From contig NZ_JAMXLY010000025.1 in NCBI RefSeq assembly GCF_024054555.1, positions 1 to 45,789 of the forward strand: 45,789 nucleotides of DNA, written 5' to 3'. Source of the stretch: Segatella cerevisiae. GTDB lineage: Bacteria; Bacteroidota; Bacteroidia; Bacteroidales; Bacteroidaceae. This document shows, piece after piece, positions 1 to 7,204 of this stretch (its first letter is position 1; every line of letters starts with the position of its first letter). Made by a program: the position numbers and the translations under genes. The notes beneath the pieces are model-generated. The model ran no database searches, had not been told where the DNA came from, and saw nothing but the letters and a program-made list of their open reading frames with translations.

Positions 1-70
1 TACAGCCTTCGTAGTAATCCTTCAGTACTGACCGTTGCTCTGCTTCCGTAAATTCGTAATATTTTTTCAT
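1..70 (-). CDS. N-terminal fragment of an unrecognised protein
   Basis: An open frame reads leftward from an ATG at 70-68 and runs off the window edge after 23 codons. The protein begins MKKYYEFTEAEQRSVLKDYY. It is charged and looks like a helix-rich start, possibly of a small DNA-binding or transposase-like protein, but I do not recognise the family. No function is claimed. The upstream DNA on the same strand contains an AT-rich leader and an inverted repeat at 145-166. The start is the first ATG in the frame and is not backed by a clear promoter. Confidence 0.45.
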   Translation of the reverse strand, partial: MKKYYEFTEAEQRSVLKDYYEGC

Positions 71-510
71 CTCTTTCCTGATTTAAATTTAACTTCTTTA
101 AGTCAACTTTTTCCAGGCTAAGACATTCTCTTTCATTTAGACCGTACATTCCCTATCAGGAATGTAGTTTTTTAGTAGTATTTTACAAAAATGTAGGAAG
201 GTGCTTCAGGAAGGTAAAATGGGTGTAGATGTGGTGTAGTAAAACGTACTTATGACCACTTTTACCCAGTTATCCTTTATTGATAAAGATTTATGCGATG
301 AATGAATGGTTGGCGTATGGAATAGATTATCAGTCAGTTGTGGAAATATGGAGGTCTAAATATATTCTAGTATACTAAGTTTAAAATTAATTGAGCTAAT
401 GGTGAGTCATTAAAAGTTGGGAATACGGGAGGAGGATTGGGGTTAGGAAAACATAAAAGAAGTTTTCTAGACAATCTCTGATTAAAGAGAGAAACTTTCG
501 ATTGTCAGGA
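71..510. other. Intergenic region without a recognised gene
   Basis: This stretch of about 440 bases has no convincing open frame on either strand. It holds the inverted repeat at 145-166 and a weak 7-bp inverted repeat (GACAATC at 470-476 and GATTGTC at 500-506) just after the stop of the ModE-like gene, which could be its terminator but lacks a clean T-run. The rest is AT-rich with no recognised signal. Confidence 0.5.
145..173 (+). terminator. Perfect 8-bp inverted repeat followed by T-run
   Basis: TACATTCC (145-152) and GGAATGTA (159-166) form a perfect stem around a 6-nt loop, followed on the plus strand by G and six T. It has the shape of an intrinsic terminator for plus-strand transcription, but no plus-strand gene precedes it in the window. 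It lies 75 bp upstream of the minus-strand partial gene, so an operator for that gene is an equally good reading. Confidence 0.4.
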
Positions 511-861
511 TCAGAGTAGACAGTCTTTCCATATGTCGTCCAATCCCTGTAAATATTCTGTATGCTGTTGTTTTGTCTTTAGAAAATTCCGAATTAAGGT
601 AACGCCATAGTTCGTGACTTCTGCACCGCCACCCTTTGCGCCACCTCTGCGTTTAATGACTATTGGAAGTGGCGAGAGCGCATTCATGATTTTGATGGAA
701 GACCATGCCTGTTGATAGGACATATTCATCGTCATGGAGGCTGATCGGATAGAACCAGTGTGGCGGATACATCTTAAAAGATCAATCCTTTTTTGGTCAA
801 GAAAGGTCGTTTCGTTTTTCTTGACCTCTATGTTTCCTATAATGTGAAAAGGTCCATGCAT
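511..861 (-). CDS. ModE-like winged helix-turn-helix DNA-binding protein
   Basis: This 116-residue protein matches the stand-alone N-terminal DNA-binding domain of ModE (LysR-like winged helix). Visible hallmarks are a helix-turn-helix around residues 28-60 (HTGSIRSASMTMNMSYQQAW, where ModE proteins have a G-S-I-x-x-A-A pattern) and a wing region with RRGGAKGGGAEVT followed by a GxxLI-type helix. It lacks the molybdate-binding TOBE domains of full ModE, so it probably does not sense molybdate directly. Short proteins of this type are common in Bacteroidetes and their targets are generally unknown. No molybdate genes are nearby, so regulation of a neighbour cannot be inferred. The next gene, a glycosyltransferase, is on the same strand and starts further upstream. 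Confidence 0.8.
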   Translation of the reverse strand: MHGPFHIIGNIEVKKNETTFLDQKRIDLLRCIRHTGSIRSASMTMNMSYQQAWSSIKIMNALSPLPIVIKRRGGAKGGGAEVTNYGVTLIRNFLKTKQQHTEYLQGLDDIWKDCLL

Positions 862-923
862 CGTTATCGTTTTCAGAAGTTAGAGCAATAATAATGCCAA
901 AGTCGTTCTCTATCTCCAACGAT

Positions 924-1919
924 TCAGTTGATAGTTGAGTGGCTATCCTTATACTTCGAAGTAGAGCAGAGATCAAATTGGATATTATTATAGGAGAAAA
1001 TAAATGGATAGAAGAAACTTCTGATAATACCTGAAAGTCCTTTCGCGTTGTTATTGTAGTAGATCGTATGTCTGTGCTTCATGCAAAGATAGCACAAATG
1101 CAAAAGTGCAAAGATACTTTTCTTTAACATCAGGCCACTCATAGTGTGGGCAAGAGGTTGAAAAGAGTTGGAAGTAGAATCGTAGATGTACTTGTAAAGC
1201 AAATTCCAGGATTCTTTCTGTTGGAGTGCACGATAATTTCTAAGTCCATAGAGATAAGGCTGATAAGTAAGTTTGTGGTCAAACTCTTTATGGAATTTTT
1301 TTTGTTCGACAGCCACTGTAGATTCTTGGTGTGTACGGTGCCAGTTGAGAGGTTTTTCTATACGTACGATTCCGTGGTGGAGTTGTGCTTGGATCGCGAG
1401 GCTCCAGTCATAGGGGATGTATCCCAACCAATGACTTTGATCCTGTGCAAAATGGCGTTCAAGGAGCATCGTATGCCCTGCAAAAGCATTAAAGAGAAGG
1501 GCTTCAAGTGCATATTGTGGGGTGACAAAGACGGTATGTTCAGGACTTGTGCCCCGATTATGACAACTAAAACAGATATCATGATTTCCAATAGCTGCAA
1601 TTTGCCTTTCCAGTTTATCTGGATACCAGACGTCGTCTTGATCAGACAGGGCAATGTAGTCTCCTGTAGCTCTCAAAGTAGCTGTCCTGAAATTTTCATT
1701 AAATCCGAGTCTGATGGAATTCTGATAGAATTTGATAAATGGATATGATTGGGCATAGGATTTGCAAATATCTGGTGTAGAGTCTTTAGATCCATCATCC
1801 TGTATGATCAATTCATATGCAGGATAAGTTTGTTTTAGAATAGAATCGATTTGCTCACGGATATACTTTTCTCCATTATAGGTACAGATAATAACAGATA
1901 TTTTATTGTCTTTGTCCAT
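924..1919 (-). CDS. Family 2 glycosyltransferase
   Basis: This GT-A fold glycosyltransferase (331 aa) likely transfers a sugar to a cell-surface polysaccharide or lipid-linked glycan. Residues 8-50 show the GT2 nucleotide-binding start (SVIICTYNGEKY, then QDDGSKDST, with Asp41/Asp42). LSDQDDVW near residues 91-98 is the metal-binding acidic motif. The C-terminal third is basic and hydrophobic without a clear transmembrane set. The frame is open upstream to 1997, but I place the start at the ATG at 1919. A well-formed promoter (TTTG at 1967-1964, 19 nt, TAAATTTG at 1944-1937) sits inside the longer frame, so the transcript would begin downstream of any earlier start. The gene is divergent from the plus-strand gene at 2010. 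Acceptor and donor cannot be told from sequence. Confidence 0.9.
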   Translation of the reverse strand: MDKDNKISVIICTYNGEKYIREQIDSILKQTYPAYELIIQDDGSKDSTPDICKSYAQSYPFIKFYQNSIRLGFNENFRTATLRATGDYIALSDQDDVWYPDKLERQIAAIGNHDICFSCHNRGTSPEHTVFVTPQYALEALLFNAFAGHTMLLERHFAQDQSHWLGYIPYDWSLAIQAQLHHGIVRIEKPLNWHRTHQESTVAVEQKKFHKEFDHKLTYQPYLYGLRNYRALQQKESWNLLYKYIYDSTSNSFQPLAHTMSGLMLKKSIFALLHLCYLCMKHRHTIYYNNNAKGLSGIIRSFFYPFIFSYNNIQFDLCSTSKYKDSHSTIN

Positions 1920-1936
1920 TTTAATAATATTTCGTG

Positions 1937-1967
1937 CAAATTTACAATTAAATCGTTGATGTTCAAA
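1937..1967 (-). promoter_or_regulatory. Bacteroidetes-type promoter for the GT2 gene
   Basis: On the minus strand TTTG (1967-1964) is followed after exactly 19 nt by TAAATTTG (1944-1937), a full match to the TTTG-N19-TAnnTTTG consensus. Transcription would start about 6-8 nt further on, some 10 nt before the ATG at 1919. Confidence 0.75.
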
Positions 1968-1985
1968 GAATAATATGTATTTTTG
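1956..1985 (+). promoter_or_regulatory. Bacteroidetes-type promoter for the divergent gene at 2010
   Basis: TTG (1956-1958) precedes TATTTTTG (1978-1985) by 19 nt. The predicted transcript starts near 1992, just before the ATG at 2010. The -33 element lies inside the opposing promoter, so the two promoters interleave and may compete for RNA polymerase. Confidence 0.7.
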
Positions 1986-2009
1986 TCGCAAAATCAATTA
2001 TTTACGATT

Positions 2010-2903
2010 ATGTCTCTAAAATCATTATATGATTCTGTATTCCATGTTTATAAGCGTTATGATTTGACCCCATGGGATCATTCTCCGGAAAACCTGCTCC
2101 CTATATATGGTATTTATCATGTATATTGTGCACCTGGCTGGCAGAATTTGGTGAGAGATCAGATTGAAAGTTTAAAATCTTCCGGACTTTTTGAAGCTAC
2201 ACAGAAGTTGTTTATCAGTTGTGTGGTTAGTAGAGACAGTGATTTAGATGAATTGAGATCAATTATCGGGGCAGATGAAAAATGGGAAGCTATTTCTATT
2301 GAAAGGATAAAAACAAAGTTTGAATTTCCTGCTTTGAATTTCATGCAAAACTTTTGTAAAACGCACCAATGTCTGGTGTATTATTTCCATACGAAAGGCA
2401 TTTCCCTCATGTCTACGACAAACCACTCCTTGACTTATAGAAAGTTCAGACGCAATGTGACGGCCTGGCGTAAGATGATGGAGTATTTTACATTTTATGA
2501 GTGGAAGGTCGCCGCTAATGTCCTGATGGATGGTTATGATACCTATGGAACATTAAAGATTGATCCCCCTTATACTTGTCATTCTCATTATTCGGGTAAT
2601 TTCTGGTGGGCTCGTTCTAATTACCTTGTTAGTTTGCCGGCACTTGAAGGTGACAAAATGAAGAATCGTTTTAATGCAGAAATGTGGATTCTAAGTGGTC
2701 ATGGTAGGTTCTTCAGTACGTTTGACAGTAAGACCACTTTGTATGGAGTTTACATGCCGAGGCAACTTTATCTTTCCTATAATCATGGGCTGTTTAAAAA
2801 GTTAAGGTATATCAATTCCTATAATCTTGACAAATTGAAGCGGCATTTGCTTGACGCAGAATGGGATAAGAAAAAGGTTGATAAATTTCGCACAAATGGT
2901 TAG
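2010..2903 (+). CDS. Putative glycan-associated protein with HTKG and GNFWWA motifs
   Basis: This 297-aa protein has no signal peptide or clear membrane segment. I cannot assign a named enzyme. It shows a pattern that I associate with glycosyltransferase-like proteins of polysaccharide loci: a YYFHTKG block at residues 124-130, a basic WRKM helix around 153-156, and SGNFWWARSNY at 195-205. These may be substrate- or nucleotide-sugar-binding positions, but that is inference. The start is the ATG at 2010, since an earlier TTG-initiated frame from 1983 would begin inside the -7 element of the promoter. It is divergent from a GT2 glycosyltransferase, which supports a role in surface glycan assembly. 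Confidence 0.65.
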   Translation: MSLKSLYDSVFHVYKRYDLTPWDHSPENLLPIYGIYHVYCAPGWQNLVRDQIESLKSSGLFEATQKLFISCVVSRDSDLDELRSIIGADEKWEAISIERIKTKFEFPALNFMQNFCKTHQCLVYYFHTKGISLMSTTNHSLTYRKFRRNVTAWRKMMEYFTFYEWKVAANVLMDGYDTYGTLKIDPPYTCHSHYSGNFWWARSNYLVSLPALEGDKMKNRFNAEMWILSGHGRFFSTFDSKTTLYGVYMPRQLYLSYNHGLFKKLRYINSYNLDKLKRHLLDAEWDKKKVDKFRTNG

Positions 2904-3006
2904 TCCTTCAACTTGTTGACTATATTAAATATTGCAAATTGTATTAACAATATTTAATTTGTCATGTACGGCAGAAGATAAGTCAAGCTTATTAAGATAA
3001 ATTATG

Positions 3007-3014
3007 TATCTTTG
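3007..3014 (+). promoter_or_regulatory. Promoter -7 element of the rplM-rpsI transcript
   Basis: TATCTTTG matches the Bacteroidetes -7 consensus. No good TTTG is seen at the usual distance upstream. The predicted start near 3021 leaves a leader of about 195 nt before rplM. Confidence 0.6.
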
Positions 3015-3020
3015 CAACCT

Positions 3021-3214
3021 GATTGTTCGGGAATGCACTTAGGATTCCCGTGTGTATTCGTGTTAATAATGGTAGTTTTGGCCGATTGCCATGGTTAGTG
3101 AATCGTTTACGCATCAGTGAGCCTATCTTGCTTGCTCTCTTTTAGACTGGGGAGTGACAAAGTACACTGAATCAAATCGCATAAAAGTTTTTTAGTAGTA
3201 AATTAAAAATTAAA
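3021..3214 (+). promoter_or_regulatory. Long structured leader of rplM-rpsI
   Basis: The untranslated leader between the -7 element and rplM is about 195 nt. It begins with a 7-bp hairpin, CGGGAAT (3028-3034) paired with ATTCCCG (3044-3050) around a 9-nt loop, and contains further short complementary segments (ATGG near 3070 with CCAT near 3089). Leaders of ribosomal protein operons often bind one of the encoded proteins to repress translation; L13 plays that role in some bacteria. Autoregulation here is inferred from length and structure only. Confidence 0.4.
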
Positions 3215-3676
3215 ATGGACACATTAAGTCTCAGAACTATTTCTGCTAATAAGGAAACAGTGAAGAAAGAGTGGGTCGTCGTAGATTGTACGGGCCAGGT
3301 AGTAGGTCGGCTCTGCACAAAGGTTGCCAAACTTCTTCGTGGAAAGTACAAACCCAGCTTTACACCTCATGTTGATTGTGGTGATAATGTCATCTTAGTC
3401 AATGCTGATAAGGTCGTTTTCTCCGGTAAAAAGGAGACAGATAAAGTGTATATTCGCTATACAGGTTATCCTGGAGGACAGCGTTTCGCCAACCCTGAAC
3501 AATTGCGTAAGCGTCCCGGTGGCGTAGATAAAATCATTCGTCACGCCGTTAAGGGTATGCTTCCTAAAGGTCGTTTAGGCCGTGCGTTGATGGATAATCT
3601 CTATGTCTATGAAGGCGCTGAGCATGACAAAGAAGCTCAGAAACCGAAGAAAATTGATATTAATCAGTACAAATAA
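3215..3676 (+). CDS. rplM: 50S ribosomal protein L13
   Basis: This is a component of the large ribosomal subunit that binds 23S rRNA early in assembly. The 153-aa product is a full-length L13: the core VVDCTGQVVGRLCTKVAKLL, the KYKPSFTPHVDCGD segment and the conserved KGMLPKGRLGR stretch near residues 113-123 are all present. The C-terminal tail is lysine-rich. The gene is followed after 13 nt by rpsI, the usual L13-S9 pair, so the two are almost certainly co-transcribed from the promoter at 3007. Confidence 0.98.
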   Translation: MDTLSLRTISANKETVKKEWVVVDCTGQVVGRLCTKVAKLLRGKYKPSFTPHVDCGDNVILVNADKVVFSGKKETDKVYIRYTGYPGGQRFANPEQLRKRPGGVDKIIRHAVKGMLPKGRLGRALMDNLYVYEGAEHDKEAQKPKKIDINQYK

Positions 3677-3689
3677 TTAGGAAATTAAG

Positions 3690-4076
3690 ATGGAAGTAAT
3701 AAATGCAGTCGGTCGCCGCAAGAGTTCTATAGCTCGTGTTTACCTGAAAGAGGGAACCGGTAAGATCATAATCAATAAAAAAGATATTGAAAAATATTTC
3801 CCATCAACCATTCTCCGTTATGTTGTTTTGCAGCCGCTGAAACAGTTGGATGCCGATGGAAAGTATGATATTCAGGCAAATATTTTCGGTGGAGGCTTTA
3901 CCGGCCAGAGCCAGGCTTTGCGCCTTGCTATTGCCCGTGCTCTCGTGAAAATAAATGCTGATGACAAGAAAGCATTGAAGGATGCAGGATTCCTTACACG
4001 TGATAGCCGTAAGGTTGAGCGTAAGAAACCAGGACGTCCAAAGGCTCGTCGTCGCTTCCAGTTCAGTAAGCGTTAA
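3690..4076 (+). CDS. rpsI: 30S ribosomal protein S9
   Basis: This small-subunit protein has a C-terminal tail that reaches the P-site tRNA. The 128-aa sequence has the S9 hallmarks: AVGRRKSSIARVYL at the start, GGGFTGQSQALRLAIARAL in the middle, and the basic terminus RKKPGRPKARRRFQFSKR ending in the conserved Lys-Arg. It is full length and is the second gene of the rplM-rpsI unit. Confidence 0.98.
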   Translation: MEVINAVGRRKSSIARVYLKEGTGKIIINKKDIEKYFPSTILRYVVLQPLKQLDADGKYDIQANIFGGGFTGQSQALRLAIARALVKINADDKKALKDAGFLTRDSRKVERKKPGRPKARRRFQFSKR

Positions 4077-4282
4077 ACGCATTGCGGAATTTGGATTTTT
4101 CAAAATCAGGAAAGTACTGAGCGAAGTTTAGTATCCAAATTGACTGGATTCGTGTGGAATGGGGCTGGATATTGCCTAAAGCAATTGAAAACCTGTTCTC
4201 AGGATTTTAAATCCTCGTCTACCAGTCGATTGTTCCTAATGAAAAGAATTAAAAGGAAAGTAAACAATTAAATTATAAAAAA
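4077..4282 (+). promoter_or_regulatory. Structured rpsI-rpsB spacer, candidate rpsB leader
   Basis: This 206-nt spacer carries several inverted repeats: AATTTGGAT (4088-4096) with ATCCAAATT (4133-4141), GACTGG (4142-4147) with CCAGTC (4222-4227), ATTGC (4171-4175) with GCAAT (4181-4185), and a compact AGGAT/ATCCT hairpin at 4201-4215. No TAnnTTTG was found immediately upstream of rpsB, so read-through from rplM is possible. The nested arrangement resembles a ribosomal protein S2 leader where S2 could repress rpsB translation. That role is inferred. Confidence 0.45.
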
Positions 4283-5149
4283 ATGTCAAGAACTACATTT
4301 GACCAGTTACTCCAAGCAGGTTGTCATTTCGGACACCTTCATAGAAAATGGAACCCTGCTATGGCTCCTTATATCTTTATGGAGCGTAATGGTATCCACA
4401 TCATTGACCTTAACAAAACTGTAGCTAAAATAGATGAGGCTGCAGAGGCTTTGAAGGGTATCGCTAAATCTGGCAAGAAAATATTGTTTGTCGCTACTAA
4501 AAAACAGGCCAAAGACATTGTAGCTGAAAAAGCTGCATCTGTCAATATGCCTTATGTTGTTGAACGTTGGCCGGGCGGTATGCTGACTAACTTCCCAACA
4601 ATCAGAAAGGCTGTGAAGAAAATGGCAAACATTGACAAACTGATGAATGATGGTACTTTCTCAAATTTGTCTAAACGTGAACTGCTGCAGATCACACGTC
4701 AACGTGCAAAGCTGGAGAAGAACCTCGGGTCTATCGCTGACCTGACTCGCTTACCCAGTGCATTGTTCGTCATTGACGTCCTCAAAGAGCATATCGCTGT
4801 CAGAGAAGCTAACCGTCTGGGTATTCCTGTTTTCGGTATCGTTGATACCAATTCAGATCCCCGTAATATCGATTATGTCATTCCTGCAAACGATGATGCC
4901 AAGGATTCTATTGAAGTTATCCTGAATGCAGTTTGCGGTGCAATTGCCGAAGGCTTGGAAGAGCGCAAGGTAGAGAAGGCTGACGAGAAAGCTGCTGCAG
5001 AGCAGAAAGAAGAAGCTGGAGAAAATCCTAAGCGTTCTGCCAGAAAAGCTCGTAAGAGTGAGGCTCCTGTAGAAACAGAACCGGCTCAACCAGTTGCTGA
5101 AGCTAAGGAAGAGCCAAAGGCTGAAGGACAAGCTCCTGCAGCTGAATAA
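4283..5149 (+). CDS. rpsB: 30S ribosomal protein S2 with acidic/alanine-rich tail
   Basis: This small-subunit protein is needed for S1 binding and for translation initiation. Residues 1-225 are a standard S2 domain (FDQLLQAGCHFGHLHRKWNP, VERWPGGMLTNFPTI, and VFGIVDTNSDPRNIDYVIPA). The protein is 288 aa, longer than the roughly 240 aa of many bacterial S2 proteins, because of a C-terminal extension of about 60 residues rich in Ala, Glu, Lys and Pro that should be disordered. Extensions of this kind are frequent in Bacteroidetes. rpsB is followed by tsf, the usual pair, but a strong hairpin with a T-run lies between them. Confidence 0.97.
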   Translation: MSRTTFDQLLQAGCHFGHLHRKWNPAMAPYIFMERNGIHIIDLNKTVAKIDEAAEALKGIAKSGKKILFVATKKQAKDIVAEKAASVNMPYVVERWPGGMLTNFPTIRKAVKKMANIDKLMNDGTFSNLSKRELLQITRQRAKLEKNLGSIADLTRLPSALFVIDVLKEHIAVREANRLGIPVFGIVDTNSDPRNIDYVIPANDDAKDSIEVILNAVCGAIAEGLEERKVEKADEKAAAEQKEEAGENPKRSARKARKSEAPVETEPAQPVAEAKEEPKAEGQAPAAE

Positions 5150-5158
5150 AATGATATG

Positions 5159-5216
5159 GGGTCCACATAATCGGGGTGCAAGGAATCTTTGCACTGAAAT
5201 GTTTGGACCCTTTTTT
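5159..5216 (+). terminator. Nested hairpin with T-run between rpsB and tsf
   Basis: GGGTCCA (5159-5165) pairs with TGGACCC (5204-5210) and encloses a second hairpin, GTGCAA (5176-5181) with TTGCAC (5189-5194); six T follow. It is a good intrinsic terminator or attenuator. Because tsf starts only 28 nt after the T-run and no promoter is evident between, it probably lowers rather than abolishes tsf expression. Confidence 0.75.
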
Positions 5217-5244
5217 ATTTTTAATAATTTAAAGGAAAATTAAA

Positions 5245-6243
5245 ATGAAGGTTTCGATTCAAGATATTCAGAAACTTCGTAAGATGACCGGTGCAGGTCT
5301 TACAGATTGCAAGAAAGCTCTCGTAGAGTCTGAAGGCAATATGGATAAGGCAATAGAACTCGTCCGTGAACGCGGGTTGGCTATTGCAGCAAAGCGTTCT
5401 GACCGTGCAACTTCCAATGGTTGTATCCTTGTCAAGAAGGTTCCTGGATTTGCAGCTATGGTCGGCGTGAAGTGTGAAACAGATTTCGTTGCTGCGGGGA
5501 AAGACTTTATCGCTATGGTTCAGGAAATCCTGGACGGTGCTATTGCCAATCACTGTAAATCATTGGATGAGGTCAAACAACTGAAACTCTCTAATGGTGA
5601 CACGGCTGAACTGGCTGTAAAGCATCGTTCTGGTATCACCGGTGAGCATATGGACTTGGATGGTTATAATTTCATTGAAGGTGATCACGTATCTGTCTAT
5701 GATCATATGAACAAGCACCTTCTGGCTACTATGGTTCAGTTGAATGAAGAGAATGAAGAGGCCGGACATAAACTGGCTATGCAGGTTGCTGCCATGAATC
5801 CGGTTGCCCTTGATGAGGCTCATGTTTCTCAGGAGACCAAAACGAAAGAACTGGAAATCGCTGTCCAAAAGACCAAGGAAGAACAAGTTCAAAAGGCTGT
5901 CACTAATGCACTGAAGAAGGCTGGTTATAATCTCTATATCGCTGAGAGCGAAGAGCATCTTAACGAGGGAATCTTGAAGAAAGAGATTACTGAGGCTGAC
6001 GCTGATGAGATTCGTAAGATCAAAAAAGAGGTTGCTGAACAGAAAGCTGCTCATCTTCCTGAACAGATGATCCAGAATATCGCCAAGGGCCGTATGAATA
6101 AGTTCTATAAGGAGAATTGCCTGGTTGATCAGGAATTCCAATTCGCTGATGGCGATAAGGTGAGCGTTTCTGACTGGCTCAAGAAACAGGGTGAAGGTTT
6201 GAAGATCGTTGATTTTAGACGCTTTACTTTGTTGGCTGAATAA
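5245..6243 (+). CDS. tsf: Elongation factor Ts
   Basis: This is the guanine nucleotide exchange factor for EF-Tu in translation elongation. The 332-aa protein opens with the UBA-like domain (VSIQDIQKLRKMTGAGLTDCKKAL), followed by the EF-Tu contact motif KCETDFVAAG near residues 76-85 that inserts between the Mg site and switch regions. Two long core subdomains follow, with a coiled-coil-like stretch at about 195-280. It ends with a VSDWLKKQGEGLKI segment. Full length, directly downstream of rpsB as in most bacteria, with a good terminator at 6323. Confidence 0.97.
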   Translation: MKVSIQDIQKLRKMTGAGLTDCKKALVESEGNMDKAIELVRERGLAIAAKRSDRATSNGCILVKKVPGFAAMVGVKCETDFVAAGKDFIAMVQEILDGAIANHCKSLDEVKQLKLSNGDTAELAVKHRSGITGEHMDLDGYNFIEGDHVSVYDHMNKHLLATMVQLNEENEEAGHKLAMQVAAMNPVALDEAHVSQETKTKELEIAVQKTKEEQVQKAVTNALKKAGYNLYIAESEEHLNEGILKKEITEADADEIRKIKKEVAEQKAAHLPEQMIQNIAKGRMNKFYKENCLVDQEFQFADGDKVSVSDWLKKQGEGLKIVDFRRFTLLAE

Positions 6244-6322
6244 AAAATCGGAAGTAAAGTCTTGTTTGTCCCTTACCCGTTTATTAAATGGGGTATGTAA
6301 GGCAGACGGAAAATATTCATAT

Positions 6323-6358
6323 AGTGTCTGTTTTTCTACTGAAGAGCAGACACTTTTT
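6323..6358 (+). terminator. Intrinsic terminator after tsf
   Basis: AGTGTCTG (6323-6330) and CAGACACT (6347-6354) form a perfect 8-bp stem around a 16-nt loop, followed by T-rich sequence. It sits 80 nt after the tsf stop and ends the ribosomal block. Confidence 0.85.
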
Positions 6359-6494
6359 CTTTCTCTCCCCTTTGTCTTTTTCTATGATCAGCATTCAGAA
6401 AATCGTATGACTTTAGGAGAAACAGGGATGGGGCTTTACGATTTTATATACCCAAGTTGCAGACGGAACATCTTAATGTTAGGATTGATAAAGG

Positions 6495-7109
6495 ATGAAA
6501 ATATTTACAGTATTAGGAAATTATCCGAGTAAAACCGGAGCATTACAAGATGCTTCGTTACCTAAGGGGCCTGTGATCTATCTCAAACCGGACTCGGCTT
6601 TACTTAAAGGCAGTAAACCTTTTTTCATTCCGGATAATTTGGGCGAGATCAGGTATTGTGCTGAATTAGTCGTCCGTATTTGTCGCTTGGGCAAGTCTAT
6701 TCCTACACGCTTCGCCTATCGTTATTATGACGCTGTAACTGTAGGTGTCAACTTCATTGCCTCTGACTTGTTGAAGAAACTGAGGACAAGCGGATTGCCT
6801 TGGGATAAGGCAACGGGCTTTGACGCTTCTGCGGCACTTGGGGAATGGGTCAGCAAAGAGAAATTCTATAACGTCCAGGCCATCCATTTCCATCTGAACG
6901 TCAACGATGCAGTCAGTCAGGAGAGTTGCTCTTCAGACATGGGCTATACGGTAGATGAATTGATTTCCTCCATTAGTATGTATGATACCTTGAAAACCGG
7001 TGATATGCTTTATACGGGTTGTCCTGTCGATTTAATGCCGGCACATATCGAGGATCATATTTCCGGATTTCTGGAAGACCGTAAAGTCTTGGATTTCAAC
7101 TTGAAATAA
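6495..7109 (+). CDS. Fumarylacetoacetate hydrolase (FAH) family protein with a substituted metal-ligand motif
   Basis: This 204-aa protein belongs to the short FAH family (FAHD1/YcgM-like acylpyruvate hydrolases or oxaloacetate decarboxylases), whose members cut C-C bonds with a Mg ion held by two Glu and one Asp. Matching features are YLKPDSAL (29-36), the AELVVRI strand (56-62), NFIASDL with Asp91, and GLPWDKATGFDAS (100-112). In close relatives the first segment reads H-Y-E-x-E-L; here it is R-Y-C-A-E-L, so the first ligand Glu is Cys55 while Glu57 and Asp91 remain. Activity may therefore be changed or lost. It precedes ispF by about 95 nt and shares its strand. The substrate is unknown. 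Confidence 0.85.
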   Translation: MKIFTVLGNYPSKTGALQDASLPKGPVIYLKPDSALLKGSKPFFIPDNLGEIRYCAELVVRICRLGKSIPTRFAYRYYDAVTVGVNFIASDLLKKLRTSGLPWDKATGFDASAALGEWVSKEKFYNVQAIHFHLNVNDAVSQESCSSDMGYTVDELISSISMYDTLKTGDMLYTGCPVDLMPAHIEDHISGFLEDRKVLDFNLK

Positions 7110-7204
7110 ATGGATATGGACTCAATTACTGAGGGATAGTCATGGATTGAGAGATAGTAGGTGCACAAGATAGATAGACTTGAAAAGATTTAAGTTATAA
7201 GGTG

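Noticed and set aside
1146..1748. 200-codon plus-strand frame opposite the GT2 gene
   Set aside because: It lies antisense within a clear glycosyltransferase; its translation has no recognisable domain.
6209..6532. 107-codon frame overlapping the tsf end and the terminator
   Set aside because: It runs through the intrinsic terminator at 6323-6358 and into the FAH-family gene, and its composition is not protein-like.
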